From Impatiens glandulifera (lineage: Eukaryota; Streptophyta; Magnoliopsida; Ericales; Balsaminaceae): a DNA stretch of 64,000 bases. The stretch lies in NCBI RefSeq assembly GCF_907164915.1, contig NC_061862.1:126923641-126987640 (forward strand). The letters run 5' to 3'. The notes below the pieces were generated by a model, which searched no databases, had not been told where the DNA came from, and saw only the letters and a program-made list of their open reading frames with translations. This document shows positions 9,659-22,028 of the stretch, one piece after another (the first letter of the stretch is position 1; every line of letters begins with the position of its first letter). The translations under genes were made by a program, and so were the position numbers.

Positions 9659-10660
9659 ATGGCGATGCTAGGATATTCTTGGCCGATACGACGAGTCCAA
9701 CTCATTTTCGACGGAGAAGATTATGATTATTGGAGTGTTATGATAAAGACACACCTACTATCACAAAATTTGTGAAATTTGGTGGAGAACAGACGCACTG
9801 AAGATCAGGATACCGTAGGATCATCAGATCGATCATCCAATAAAAAGTTAAAGGAAGACAAAAAGAAATATGTGAAGACTTTGTTTATTATTCAACAAAG
9901 TATCTCTCGTAAGATTTTTCCGAGAATAATAGGGGTTAATACATCGAAGGAAGCGTGGGATATATTGCAAAAGGAATTTGAAGGGAGCGACAAAATGAAG
10001 ATAGTGAAGCTCTTGACTCTCAAACGAGAGTTTCAAAATTTGAGGATGAATGAGAAAGAAATTCTACAATAGTACTTCTCAAGGGTGATCAAAGTTGTAA
10101 ACCAAATCAAGTGTCTTGGCGACGACTTGACCGACAAAATGGTTTGTGAGAATATTTTTATAAGTCATTCTCCGAAATATGACAATATGGTGGCCATTAT
10201 TGAAGAAATGAAAGACCTCTCTTTATTTAGTATTCACGATTTGATGGGTTCTCTTGAGATGCATGAACAATGGATGAAGAGACATACTAAAGCTTCCCGT
10301 GAAAGTGCCTTTCAATTGAAAGTGAGTGTAAAAGAAGATTTCACTAAAAGCTCGAGTAAACATCAATATTCTCGTGGCGGTGGAAGTTATGGAATAGGTC
10401 GACGTGGCCGAGGGGGAGGTAGAAACTTCCATGATAACAAATTTTGCCACATTGTAAAAGATCGGGTCACATTGAAGAAAATTATTATTACAAAGGTAAA
10501 CATCAATATTTTAATTGCAAGAGATTTGGTCATGTACAAAAGGATTGTCGAGATCAATGTAGAGAGCAAACCAATTATACCGAGGAGAAAAGGAATTATG
10601 AAAGTGATGGAAGCACATTTTTGTATGTCAAGCGGCTATTGGGAAAAATGATAACGAGTG
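9659..10660 (+). pseudogene. gag: gag of element D, with nonsense codons and a frameshift
   Basis: ATG at 9659. The opening FDGEDYDYWSVMIKTHLLS is the DUF4219-type N-terminus, and the following AWDILQKEFEGSDKMK..LLTLKREFQNLRM belongs to the UBN2/gag helical domain. In-frame TGA near 9773 and TAG near 10070 interrupt it. A Gly/Arg-rich linker (RGGGSYGIGRRGRGGGR) is followed by two damaged zinc-knuckle units after a frameshift near 10440, the second reading YFNCKRFGHVQKDC. Gag would coat the RNA genome. Confidence 0.85.
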
Positions 10661-13660
10661 GTATGTTGATAGTGGGTGCAGCAATCACATGATCAGAGAT
10701 GAATCGATTTTTTTTGCAAACTTGATAAGAGCAACACAACTCGGATCACAATGGGTAATGGTGTTATGGTGAAATCAAATGGAAGAGGTACGATTGCCGT
10801 ATATTCAAAGAAAGGTAAATTGATAATCCATGATGTGTTGTTTATTTCGGATTTAGCTCAAAAATTGTTAAGTGTTGGGCAACTTGTGCAAAATAATCAT
10901 GCATTGTACTCCGATGATAATTATTGTAAAATTTTTGACAAGAAAAATAATAGAGAGTTAATTGAGGTTGTCAAGATGGAGAGGAATCAAAATTTTCCTC
11001 TTAATCTTAAACCTGCATGTTGTGCATTGATGAAGGTCGATGTTGAAAATATGTCATGGTTGTGGCATAAACGGCTTGGACATGTGAACTTTGAGAGCTT
11101 GAAATTTCTAAGCATAAAAAATATGGTGTATGGATTGCCAAATATTGACGACAAGAATGATGTTTGCGAGGTATGTACTATTGGTAAAATCCATCGAGAG
11201 ACGTTTCCAAAAGAGAAAGCTACGAGAGCAAAATCATTGTTGGAGCTCGTTCACACCAATATTTGTTGTCCGATGTCCAAAAACTCTCATGGAGGTAACA
11301 AATACTTTATCACTTTTATAGACGTTTTTTCAAAAATGTGTTGGGTCTATTATTTTAGGCAAAAATCGGAAGCACTTTCTGTTTTCAATAAGTTTCAAAG
11401 AATGGACCAGAGACAAACTGGTAAGGTGATTAAAAGGTTAAGAAGTGATAGAGGAGGAGAATAAAGCTTGAAGGAGTTCGAGAAATATTGTGAAGATATT
11501 GGTCTTGAAAGACAATTGATGATGAGTTTTATGCTAGAACAAAATGGTATTGCTGAGAGGAAGAATCGAACAATTGTTGAGAGGAGAGAACCATGATAAA
11601 TGCAAAGGGGTGACCATTAACTTTTTGGGCTGAAGCAACTTATACAGTAGTGTATTTGTTGAATTGATGTCTGACAAGGGAACTTGAAAACAAGACACCG
11701 TTCGAAGCATGACCTGGGGGTAGAAAGTCATCAGTCAATCACTTGAAAGTGTTCGGATCCATTTTCTATGTTCATGTCCCGAAAGAAATGAGAAACAAAC
11801 TTGAAGATAAAGGTGAAAAATATATATTCGTTGACTATAGCACCAAGTGAGCTTGAAGAAGAATAAGGTGATTGAAAGTCGGGATGTGATCTTCAATGAA
11901 AAAGAAAAATGGGATTGGAAAGAGAAAGGTGTTGAGGATGTACAAATGTTGTTTTTTGAAGAAGATCAGAGGGAGAAATCAAGACGATTTAATGAAAGTG
12001 AATATGAAGAAAGTGAGCATCAACAATCTCTGACAACACAACCCGAGGAGAGTTCATCCATTATGAGCCCTACTCCGGTAAAAATGAGAAATTTAAATGA
12101 CATATATGCTCGATGTAATTTATGTGTTGTAGAAACCGAAAGATTTGAACAAGCTATTCAAGAGGAGATTTGAGTGAAAGCGATGAAAGAAGAAATCAAC
12201 ATGATTGAAAAAATGAAACTTGGGAGTTCGTAGAGAAGCCAGAAGAAAAATATGTGATTGTGTTGAAGTGGATTTACAAGACGAAAATGATTCCCGATAG
12301 TTCGATTAAAAAATGCAAGGCAAGATTGGTTGCAAAAAGATATTCTCAACAACCCGTAGTCGACTATCATGAGTTGCGAGACACAAAACGATAAGGATGT
12401 TGATTACATTAACTATTCACAAAGGTTGGAAGCTTTACCAACTTGATGTGAAATTTGCATTCTTTAATGGAGTATTGAAATAATAGGTGTATGTGGTACA
12501 ACCTTAAGGCTTCAATATTGAAGGGGGGGAAGAAAAAGTATTCAAGTTGAAGAAAGCGTTGTATGGATTGAAGAAAGCACCTCATGCATGGTATGGAAAT
12601 ATCGATGAGTATTTCTCCGAGAGATTATTTTTCAAGAGTCCTAGCGAGCCGACACTTTACATCAAGCACAATGAATCCGGTATTCTCAAAGTCTCTCTTT
12701 ATGTTGATAACTTGATTTTTACTAGAAATTATGAAAACATAATCAATGAGTTCAAAACTGATATGATGAAGAAATAGGAGATGAATAATTTGAGTTTGTT
12801 ACATTAATTCTTGGGTATTTACATTGATTAAAATGATAGAGTTATATCTATTTGTCAAAAGAAGTATGCCCAAAGTATTCATTCAAAATTCAAAATGGAG
12901 AATTGTAATCCCGTGATGACTCCATTGGTATTAAATGAGAAGTTGGTGAAGGATGATGGTTGTGGTGATGCTGATGTGGTACAATATAGAAGTCTGCTTG
13001 GGATTTTGTTGTACCTTACAATTACGAGACCCGATATCATGTATGCTACGGGTTTATTATCTCGGTTTATGCACCGACCAAGCAAAATTCATCTTAGAGT
13101 TGCAAAGAGAGTGTTGTGATACATAAAAGAGACTATGGAGTATGGTCTCATGTTTGAAATGAGTGATAGTGAAGATATCAAATTGTTTGGGTTATGTGAT
13201 AGTGATTGGGTTGGAAGCATTGATGACATGAAAAATACGTCCGGGTATTGTTTTTTCATTCAGTTCAGGTATTTTTTTCATGGGCGTCGAAGAAGCAAGA
13301 GAGAGTTGCACATTTCTCCGCTGAAGCCGAATATGTATCGGCAAACGAAGCAACCAAACAAGTGGTTTGATTAAGAAAGATTTTAGAAGACATGGGGGAG
13401 AAATAAGATATGGCTATGGTTCTCTTTTGCGACAGCAAATCGGCAATTTCTATGTCGAAAAATGCGGTATTTCATAGTCAAACAAAACACATAACCTCAA
13501 ACATTACTACGTTCGTGAAGTAGTGTATGATGAAGAAGTGATGATCAAGCTCGTAAAGACCGAAGATCAATTTATAGATATCTTCACTAAAGCACTTCCT
13601 TGGAACAAAATCGTCTACTTACGAGATTTGTTAGGCATGACCAACAATAATATTAAAGGG
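10656..13660 (+). pseudogene. pol: pol of element D, heavily degraded
   Basis: Seen in order: protease WYVDSGCSNHM (about 10659-10691); after a frameshift, the GAG-pre-integrase WLWHKRLGHVNFESL with CEVCTIGK; integrase up to RSDRGGE with a stop at 11462; ERKNRTIVE near 11560; RT with KALYGLKKAPHAWYG at about 12550-12600 and YVDN in place of the catalytic YVDD at 12700-12711; then YRSLLGILLYLTITRPDIMYA, and RNase H with DSDWVGSIDDMKNTSGY at about 13198-13248. Stops and frameshifts fall throughout, and the YVDN change alone would be expected to abolish polymerase activity. The lineage within Copia is not settled. Confidence 0.87.
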
Positions 13661-13663
13661 GAG

Positions 13664-13859
13664 TGTTGAAATTAATGTTTTTAAATAATTATGGTATTGA
13701 TTAGCATAATATGAAAAATTATAAGTTACGTAATTTAATTTAAGATTGGGAAGAAATTTATCTTGATTATATATTTACCTAGTAATTATATGATTGAATA
13801 ATAAAAAATAATAATATTTTATTTTCTTTTGTAACCTCACTTCTTTTTTTTCCAACTCA
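13664..13859 (+). repeat. 3' LTR of element D
   Basis: Starts TGTTGAAATTAATG right after the purine tract and ends near AACTCA. It aligns with the 5' LTR but with many differences by eye, in line with an old insertion. Confidence 0.8.
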
Positions 13860-14549
13860 AAACATGAATCAGGCTCATATGTCTTCATTAGGCATTTTTC
13901 ATCGTCATACAAATCAAATTCTCCACTTTGTGGCTTCCGCCACTCTACCATTTCTAAAATCATTATTCATTTTCTCCGTAAAAAAAAATATATTTGATAA
14001 TTAATTTATAACATGAACTTGACATATTGTACTTGGAAATAAAAGAGAAGTTTCAACACGTTGGATGTCCATATTGGAGAAGGTAAGAAGTAGTTGATGT
14101 TCGAAGAACTCGTCCAAGCATGAAGATCAATAAAGATTGAATGAAAATAATTGAGTACTCGCATGTTAGAAGGAAAGAAACCTTTGAAGAGTTAATAAAG
14201 TGGGAGGAATAAAAAAGTGCTGTCTTCATCTTCAATATCTTCCCAAGTTGCATTTGTGATTGTCTCACAGAGGTTGCGAGATTATTTTTTATCATTTTAG
14301 ATAGGTGAATTCAAACATGCATTTTACATAAAACACAGATGTTTTTACAAATTAAGACGCTTTGTCAAAAGGGATATTAAGATTTCTCATTAGACAGTAT
14401 CTATCTAAAATGAATGCACATAATACATAAACAAGTAGAATGCTAGAAGACAAAGTTAAGGCCCATAAAGGAAGGCAAAGGGATAAATTTTTTGTCAAAT
14501 ATTATTCCAATTTTAAGTTCAACATTTTTTAGTCTAGTTGGATCCCTAA
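13860..14549. other. Intergenic, no gene recognised
   Basis: AT-rich with poly-A runs; short open frames on the minus strand (13775-13963, 14053-14295) carry no recognisable motif. Confidence 0.4.
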
Positions 14550-14839
14550 GGCCTTGTTTGAGGAAGTAGTTTTTTGGATTTTGTCTGGGATTTATCCAAA
14601 AAACCCTTGTTTGATAAAAAGTAGGAAAAAATTGGTTTTTAAAATTTAAAGACTAATTTGTCTTTTACTTTAGAAGATATGATGTAGGTGAGAGAATGAT
14701 AGTTTAGAGAGAAGATAAAATTAGAGGGTAGTTTTGGTATTTAAATGATAAAATTATTTAATTTTATGGTTGATAAGATGTTTGAGTTTTGGGATAAAAA
14801 CTGAGTTTTATCTCAAAAACCCCTTCATCAAACGAGGCC
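14550..14839. mobile_element. Tourist-like MITE with TAA target duplication
   Basis: Left end GGCCTTGTTTGAGGAAG, right end TTCATCAAACGAGGCC, imperfect inverted repeats of each other over more than 30 bp. TAA at 14547-14549 and again at 14840-14842 is the 3-bp target duplication typical of PIF/Harbinger-derived MITEs. 290 bp, no coding capacity. Confidence 0.8.
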
Positions 14840-14898
14840 TAAGAGACGCCAGATTTAGTTGTAATGTTTTTCCGCATCCTTTCCTAATTATTTAATCT

Positions 14899-14930
<32 letters not shown>

Positions 14931-15226
14931 TTTAAATTTAGAGAAATTTATGACATAATTTATTTTTAAGAGATTAACATTATATTTCAGTTTTTAAAGA
15001 GACACCACTTAATTTCCATGGTTAATACTAAGACAAGGAAACTAAATAAATTTTGAGGAAGTGTTTAGTCACGTTTATGGAAGGATTTCAGCTAATTATT
15101 TAGTCTGCGTGCACCCTAATCTCTCAGCCTGAAGAAAATATCTACTCATGGAATATATTTGATATAAAACTTGTCTATTTCTCTTGTGATTAAAACTCGT
15201 GGCACTAATTATTTTGTATTTTTTAG
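14840..15226. other. AT-rich spacer with a short (AT)n run
   Basis: An (AT)n tract at about 14905-14930; otherwise nothing recognised. Confidence 0.4.
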
Positions 15227-15614
15227 CAGTGTTCTCAATTTCACTAGGCGCCAATCGGGCGCTCGACGTTTAGGTGGGGCCTAGGCAAGGCTTAAACAAG
15301 GCCTAGGCAGAGTACTGAAACTTAACAATAAATCTTTAACTAGTTACAAAATCCAAGTAGAGAGTAACACCAAATAATTTAAATATGCAATTACTACTGT
15401 CAATGATCATTTCAAATATGAGAATAACAGCCTTCCAATCATTCTAACAATCACAAAATTTGATCAAAACTTCCAAACAAAATTACAATTCTATAAAATA
15501 CACCAAAATAAATAAATAAAAAAAACAAATTCTATTGTCCAAATATCACAATAATAGACATAATATAAAATAACATTATAATAATAATGATAATAACAAA
15601 AAGCTCACAACTCA

Positions 15615-16526
15615 TAGACAAGGTAGAACCATTTTCCTATCTACTCACATTTCATTCATTTTTTCCCAATATATCCACATTTTCATTCACTTTCCCAAAA
15701 TACCCACTTTCTCTCACTAAATTTATTAATTAACCCACTAATTATATATTTCTCCCACTAAACTTAATAATTACCTAATTTTATAAACATAATATATATA
15801 ATTAAAATTAATAATATTTTATTAAATAATTAAAATAAAATTTAAATATTATATATTAAAATAAAATACATTATATAAATATTAAAATAAAAAATATTAA
15901 ATAAATATTAAAATATTTTATCATTATTTAATTTTATAAATATAATATGTATAATTAAAATTAAACATATTAAATTAAATAATTAAAATTAAACATATTA
16001 AATTAAATAATTAAAATAAATATTATAAATTAAAATAAAATACATTATATAAAAAATAAAATAAAACTTTATTTATCTAAATATATCTTATTTTATTCTT
16101 ACAATTTTATTTTATCTTTATACTTTATATATTATTTATTTGAATTATTTATTTTTATTTATACTTAATTTTATAAATATATTATATTTAATTTTATTAT
16201 AAGACATGATTTCTTTTTAAGTGGTTAGAAAATAATTTAATTTTATTATAAAACTTAATTTATCTTTGAACATTATATTTTCATATTCATATAATTTATA
16301 TTTATTTAAATTATTTATTTATATTTAATTTTTAAAATATAATATATATAATTAAAATTAAGTTATAAAATTTTTCTAGTCAATTATCAAGTATAAATGT
16401 ACTTTAAATTAAATAATTTAAATAAATATTATAAATTAAAATAAAATACCTTAGGTAAACATTAAAATAAAATGTATATTTTATCAATGTAGTTTAATTT
16501 TATTTATGTAACTTTATTTTAATGTA

Positions 16527-16563
<37 letters not shown>

Positions 16564-16925
16564 AATTATTTAATTTAATATGTCGAATTTTAATCCTATA
16601 AATTATAATTATAAAATTAAGTAAAGATAAAATATGTGTATAAATTTAATATTTATATAATATATATTTTATTATAATATATAATATTTAAATTTATTTT
16701 ATTTAAATTGTTTAAATATTATTAATTTCATTATATAGATAAAATATATTAATATTTATTTAAGAATTTTAATTATTAGAAAATGTGTAATTAATGAGTT
16801 AATTATGAGTTTAGGGAGAGAATGTGAGTATTTTGGGAAAATGAATGAAAATGTGGGTATATTGGGAAAAAGTGAATGGAAGGTGGGTAGAGAATGAAAT
16901 AGTTCGGCAAGGTAGGTACAGGTTC
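15615..16925. mobile_element. AT-rich inverted-repeat element, non-coding
   Basis: The arms (about 15620-15750 and 16790-16920) are inverted repeats over roughly 130 bp, for example CCCAATATATCCACATTTTC against GAAAATGTGGGTATATTGGG. The interior is almost pure A/T with long ATTAAAATAAA words and a (TA)n run at 16528-16560. No coding capacity. The superfamily is not assignable from what I see; a long-TIR Mutator-like derivative is one option. Confidence 0.6.
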
Positions 16926-17665
16926 TGGTTGATGTAGACAATTCACTGACATGTTCAGGTTCTCATCATGAGGTAAAGAGTATAGTGGTTAGTGAGTAGC
17001 TCGATGACTGAAGAAGAAAGGTTTTTACCCTTTTCTCTTCTCTCTAGCACTCTCTATGTTAGATAGGGCTTGCGGTAACAAAGCAAGCTTAGGGCATTTG
17101 TACCAGCTTCCCTATTTTGTATCCCTAAAAATAATATAAACTAATAATATCCCTATTTTAGAGAATCAAAATATAAATTATTTTACATCAGCTTCCTTAT
17201 CCTTATCCATATATCATTTAAATATTCATTAAAACAACCAACTTTTCAACCACTTAATTACTTATTCATATATATAAATATTCATTAAAACAAACACATT
17301 CTCAACCACCTCAACCACTTAATTTATTTATAACCCTTAAATATTTATTCATAACTTCTCAACCACCTTAAGAACCTAAAATATATATAAGAACACATTC
17401 CCATAAGGAAATGACTACTTTCACTTTAAAAGAAAAATCTGATTTGTACCAAAAGTTTTCAAGGTGTGTGTTGGATTGATTTTTGTATTTATTTTAATAG
17501 TACAAACTTAATTTTTTTTACATGATTTGGTGGTAAAAATGAAAGCATTTGTAAAACACAAATTATATGCCTTCATAGCAATTGTAGAAACATTTGATTT
17601 TTAATGTCACTAATATACATTTTTTTATACTTTACAGGTAAATTCACACATAAAGACTATTAACA

Positions 17666-17937
17666 ATGACTAATGACGAGAGTTTTCTAAATGATTTTTT
17701 AAATTAAAGCGATGATGAAGATATAATTGAAATTCTAGCCTTGAGCCGTGAAAGGAAAAAGCAAAACACACATGGTGAAAGCTCAAGGAAATCACGAAGA
17801 TATATTGATCGGGACACACTAGAAGGACATAATTGCTTATTCAAAGATTATTTTACAACTCTACCGGTTTATTCATCTCAAATGTTTCGTAGGAGATTTT
17901 GAATGAGTCGTGAACTATTTATGAGGATTCAATCTAG
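17666..17937 (+). pseudogene. Harbinger transposase N-terminal fragment, left arm
   Basis: From the ATG at 17666 the frame shows an acidic SDDEDIIEILALSRERKKQ segment, then RRYIDRDTLEGHNCLFKDYF and VYSSQMFRRRF.MSRELFMRIQS. This is the N-terminal part of plant PIF/Harbinger (HARBI1/ALP1-like) transposases, before the DDE domain, which is absent. A TAA at 17705-17707 and a TGA near 17900 break the frame. The arm ends immediately after MRIQSR, where the palindrome turns. Confidence 0.8.
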
Positions 17938-18138
17938 AAAAAAATGGATTACTTATTCATTTAAATATTCATAAAATAAGCGAATAATTAAGTGGTTGAA
18001 AAGTTTAAATATTCATAACTATGGATTACTTATTCATTTAAATATTCCGGGATTATTTTAAATATATTTTCTCTTTCATAAATAATGGCGGGATTACTTA
18101 TTCATTTAAATATTCATTAAAACAACCAACTTTTCCAC

Positions 18139-18409
18139 TCTAGATTGAATCCTCATAAATAGTTCACGACTCATTCGAAATCTCCTACAAATCATTTGAG
18201 ATGAATAAACCGATAGAGTTGCAAAATAATTTTTGAATAAGCGATCATGCCCTTCTAGTGTGTCCCGATCAATATATCTTCGTGATTTCCTTGAGGTTCA
18301 CCATGTGTGTTTTGCTTTTTCCTTTCACGGCTCAAAGCTAGAATTTCAATAATATCTTCATCATCGCTTTCATTTAAAAAATCATTTAGAAAACTCTCGT
18401 CATTAGTCA
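18139..18409 (-). pseudogene. Harbinger transposase N-terminal fragment, right arm
   Basis: Mirror copy of the left-arm fragment, ATG at 18409-18407. It lacks the first TAA of the left arm (it reads NESDDED) but has lost one base near 18298, shifting the frame before the RRYIDRD block. The different lesions in the two arms show they decayed separately after the palindrome formed. Confidence 0.78.
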
Positions 18410-18987
18410 TGGTTAATAGTCTTTATGTGTGAATTTACCTGTAAAGTATAAAAAAAAAAATGTATATTAGTGACATTAAAAATCAAATGTTTCTACAATT
18501 GCTATGAAGGCATATAATTTGTGTTTTACAATTGCTTTCATTTTTACCACCAAATCATGTAAAAAAATAAAGTTTGAACTATTAAAATAAATACAAAAAT
18601 CAATCCAACACACCTTGAAAACTTTTGGTACAAATCAGAATTTTCTTTTAAAGTGAAATTAGCCATTTCCTTATGGGAATGTGTTCTTATATATATTTTA
18701 GGTTCTTAAGGTGATCGAGAAGTTATGAATAAATATTCAAGGGTTATAAATAAATTAAGTGGTTGAGAAGTTGTTTGTTTTAATAAATATTTAAATATAT
18801 ATGAATAAGTAATTAAGTGGTTGAGGTGGTTGAAAAGTTGGTTGTTTTAATGAATATTTAAATGATATATGGATAAGGATAAGGAAGCTGATGTAGAATA
18901 ATTTATATTTTAATTCTCTAAAATAAGAATATTATTATTTTATATTATTTTTAGGGATACAAAATAGGGAAGCTGGTACAAATGCCA

Positions 18988-19119
18988 TAAAGATTCACTA
19001 TTCATCATTCCTAAAAAATTATAAGGATAGAGAATTTAATAAAGTATTTTTTTTACAACTTTTATATTATTGATCTTAATAATAGAGATAGAACACGTTT
19101 TAAGGATTCTGTTACAAAT
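18988..19119. repeat. Right-end remnant of a second PIF-type element
   Basis: Sequence ending GTTACAAATGCCC followed by TTA has the GGGCATTTGTA terminus in inverse orientation. It forms a TTA-to-TTA pair with the left end at 17092, so the fold-back may sit inside an older element. Confidence 0.5.
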
Positions 19120-19122
19120 GCC

Positions 19123-20270
19123 CTTAGGAATGAATCTAATGGAAATATGTTGGTCTCTGCACACTTTTTCGGTCTTTCAAAGACAACTATCGAGGTGGGG
19201 TCCTTTCCTCCATTTGGTAATCGAATGTGGAAGTTCACTATTTTCGAATGATTGTTTTCTATTTACTCTCTTTTTCTCCTCCGACGTTTTGAGTAGGGGA
19301 TCCATTCTTCAAGGTTCTTCTTTCTCTTCTGCTTTTCCTAGCTCCGATCATTTAGTCTTGAAAAGTTCCAAATTTTTTGTTCTCGTAGCATCCCCAACTC
19401 ATAGAGGAGATAAGTCAAATCTTCTTGTATGATTAGCAAACCGGATCTAAAAACGCATGTCTTAGTAGCCCCATTCTCTTCCATTCGCAAGTCTCTAAAC
19501 TTATGAAGTCTTGTTTCTGTAGTGGACCAATTGTTGTTGATTATTTAGCACATGTATTTGGTGTAGGCTTGTTATTGATAGCTTTACTTCCTTCTAAGGT
19601 CCTTGGAAAGTAAAGAGACGTTTAGTTTAAAACTAATTTCACTCTAAAACGAAAGAACGAAAGAGAGTCAAGGGGGAAGCCCATACATACTTAAACAACC
19701 TAAAGGCTATGCCCGGTCACTTGATTTGCTTAAACCAAACCTCTCTTTCCAGGAACGTAAGGTGGATGGATAGATCTTCGCTTCAACATTTATTGAGTTC
19801 CAATTTGATGATGAATGCCTTGACCACACTCCTAGAACCTGGCAAAGTCATGATCAATTCTCAACTAACATATGGGATTCATTCCCCAAAAGATTATAAC
19901 ACACAGAAGACTCCTTACCGCGTAGTGGGGAGTGGGATGAGTGATACATCCTAAGAGCGACGGTGAAGAACGCAAGCAAAGACGGAGCTCGGGTATTGTT
20001 CTATTCCATCAAGAGAAAGGAGGCAGACTAGTAAGAAGGCCGACCACATATCTTATACTATCTAGTATGATCGATCAAGTACCTGAATTTCGAGGTTATT
20101 ATGAGGATGTAATTTTGTCTTTAATGATTGGGAATGAGGATTTCGAAAGGGTGCTTTGGGAACCAAAGATACGTTATTTATTTTCTGGCACAGATCCCTT
20201 TTTAGACCGTTTGTCTCCTGAATTTATCCTTCACTTTTGGGGCCACCCACTCATTGGGTCTAGGTAGCAT
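19123..20270. other. Organelle-like insertion (possible mitochondrial DNA), source unconfirmed
   Basis: Base composition changes abruptly: this ~1.15 kb has visibly more G+C than its neighbours, with mixed-sequence stretches and open frames (19070-19432, 19709-19954, 19941-20267). It has the texture of plant mitochondrial intergenic DNA rather than of a transposon. I could not match the frames to a named mitochondrial or plastid gene, and they show no domain motif. Alternatives are a fragment of an unknown host gene or of another transposon. Confidence 0.35.
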
Positions 20271-20466
20271 TTAGAAGTTATTTTAGTTAGAAATTTCAAA
20301 ATAAAAATGGGTTGGGCGCCCGAATTTACAGCCTAGACGCTCATTTGCGCCGAAAAGGTGACATAACAATTTTTTCAAACGAATAGAAGTTTTTCGGTGC
20401 GCTAGACTAGCGTCGAGTGCCTAAGCGGCGCCTAGGTGGGCGCCTGGGCCGAAATTTAGAATACTG

Positions 20467-22028
20467 ATTTTTATAGTAATAAAAAGAATGTGAATGTTAA
20501 TGAGGAAAAAGAATAAAGAATGATAAGCTATTATTTTGTATACATTATCTACTCATTGACCTCTAATAAGGTTGCTTACATACCCCAATTTTTGGATAAA
20601 TGAGTCAAAGTTTGTTGGAGTGGTTAGGACACTCATTGAATATATTTTAAGTGAATTAATCGTGTTTTTGTATGTCTTAAGGGTAATGAAACTATGGCCT
20701 GATATCTAATGTGAAGGGTAGAGGTGTAATGTAAAGAATGTGTCGAAACATTTTTTATTATTATTTATTTGACAAATTTAGTCAAAATCGAGTGAATGTG
20801 ACGTGCAAGACAAAATCAATAATTTGATAAAAAAAAATTAATCAATTTTTAATGGCTTAATTACTAATTCTTTAGTAAATTAAGGTTTTATCAAATTTTA
20901 GAATTACTCATTTTATCTAGGGACATAATATAATCCCATCATTTGAAATGTGTTAATTTGTTAATATTTTTAAATGAATTTGATGTTTGAAAAATATATA
21001 GATTTTGGTGGAGTAGTTATTTTTTTTGAAAAATGGTTTAGTTGACTATTAAATATATTTTTCTGTATGATACATAACCAATATGACAGATTATAAAAGG
21101 AGTATACACTAATTACCCAACCACACAGATCCGACCAATGACATTATGAGAAATCCTACAAAGTTCTTAAAAAGCCGGGTGTCCAGTGTATTCTAAACTG
21201 CAATAATAAAAGTGAGATATTGGTGTGAAATGATTAATGTTGTTTTTAAAAAATGATTTAATTGACAATACACCCATTTTTTTTTTATATTTTGTGTATA
21301 CCAAGGGAGCCAATGTTTATAGAAAGTGTTAAAAAAGGCCTAAAAACACAAATTCAAGGAAGAATGACCTCATGAGCAATATTTCTAAGTTCTTAACCAC
21401 CCAGAGTGGAATGTATTCTAAATTTTCCTAGTTTGGGACTAGGATCTAAGGAGATTTTGATCATTCCGAACATATAAAATGGAATATATAAACAAGGAAG
21501 CAACTATACAATAATTTAAATTGATAGAGTAATGCTAAAGTTACTCGAAGTTGACTAATATAAACAACCCAAATGAATCAAAAAAATCATGATTTTAGAA
21601 AAATATTTCATTTAGTTTTATTATCATGAAATATTTTTAAAAATGATTAATTTAAAATAAGATCAATATTTTGGGGAGGGAGCTGGAAAATATTTTCTCA
21701 GTATATGGGTCAATTTTAAAAATGGAAAAGTTGATGGGTCAAAATAATATTATTTTCAGCTAGCTCTTAGAATGTGCAAAAAGTTAAGAATCTTACCCAA
21801 TTTATTTTAAGAAAAGTTAGGGAAGGAAATTTAGTGAGAGTATGAGAAATGAATAATATGATATCATCTTATTGACTTAGAAAATGAAAAAATGTGAGAA
21901 AAAAGAAAAAAAAGAAATTTTTATTATTTTTTAATTTGTCTAAGTAATTTTTTCTTTCATTCTTTCGTCCAAATTCTCTCCATAATATTTTTTTTTAATC
22001 ATTCTTTCTTAAAAAATTGACTGTCTTA
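20467..22028. other. Intergenic, no gene recognised
   Basis: AT-rich with poly-A/T runs. No ORF with a recognisable motif and no clear inverted-repeat pair found. Confidence 0.45.

Larger units (their letters stand above)
9425..13859 (+). mobile_element. Short-LTR Ty1/Copia retrotransposon, degenerate (element D)
   Basis: Two ~200 bp LTRs, a tRNA-Met-type primer-binding site, gag, protease, integrase, RT and RNase H remnants, and a polypurine tract (AAAGGGGAG) before the 3' LTR at 13664. Copia order. Numerous stops and frameshifts show a dead copy. I could not find a matching 5-bp target duplication (CATTT before the 5' LTR, AAACA after the 3' LTR), so the boundaries may be off by a few bases or the flank has changed. 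Confidence 0.88.
17092..18987. mobile_element. Fold-back (palindromic) PIF/Harbinger derivative
   Basis: Left end GGGCATTTGTACCAGCTTCC preceded by TTA; right end GGAAGCTGGTACAAATGCC. The two ~846 bp arms (17092-17937 and 18139-18987) are near-identical inverted copies that include the TIR, the 5' leader and the start of a Harbinger transposase gene, joined by a ~200 bp AT-rich centre. This is a very large palindrome. At the right, TTA is not conserved (CAAATGCCATAA), so that boundary has decayed or been rearranged. Confidence 0.8.
15227..20466. mobile_element. Composite block bounded by hAT-like terminal inverted repeats
   Basis: The left end reads CAGTGTTCTCAATTTC followed by GGCGCC-rich sequence. 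The right end, on the opposite strand, reads CAGTATTCTAAATTTC followed by the same GGCGCC-rich type. A CAGTGTT start and GGCGCC-rich subterminal sequence are seen in plant hAT-like non-autonomous elements. The flanking 8 bp are TTTTTTAG and ATTTTTAT, a poor target-duplication match, so the boundary call is moderate. The interior is filled by nested elements and an organelle-like segment. Confidence 0.55.

Noticed and set aside
19070..19432. Frame in the G+C-rich island as a named mitochondrial gene
   Set aside because: I could not match it to any mitochondrial protein I know; kept only as an organelle-like segment.
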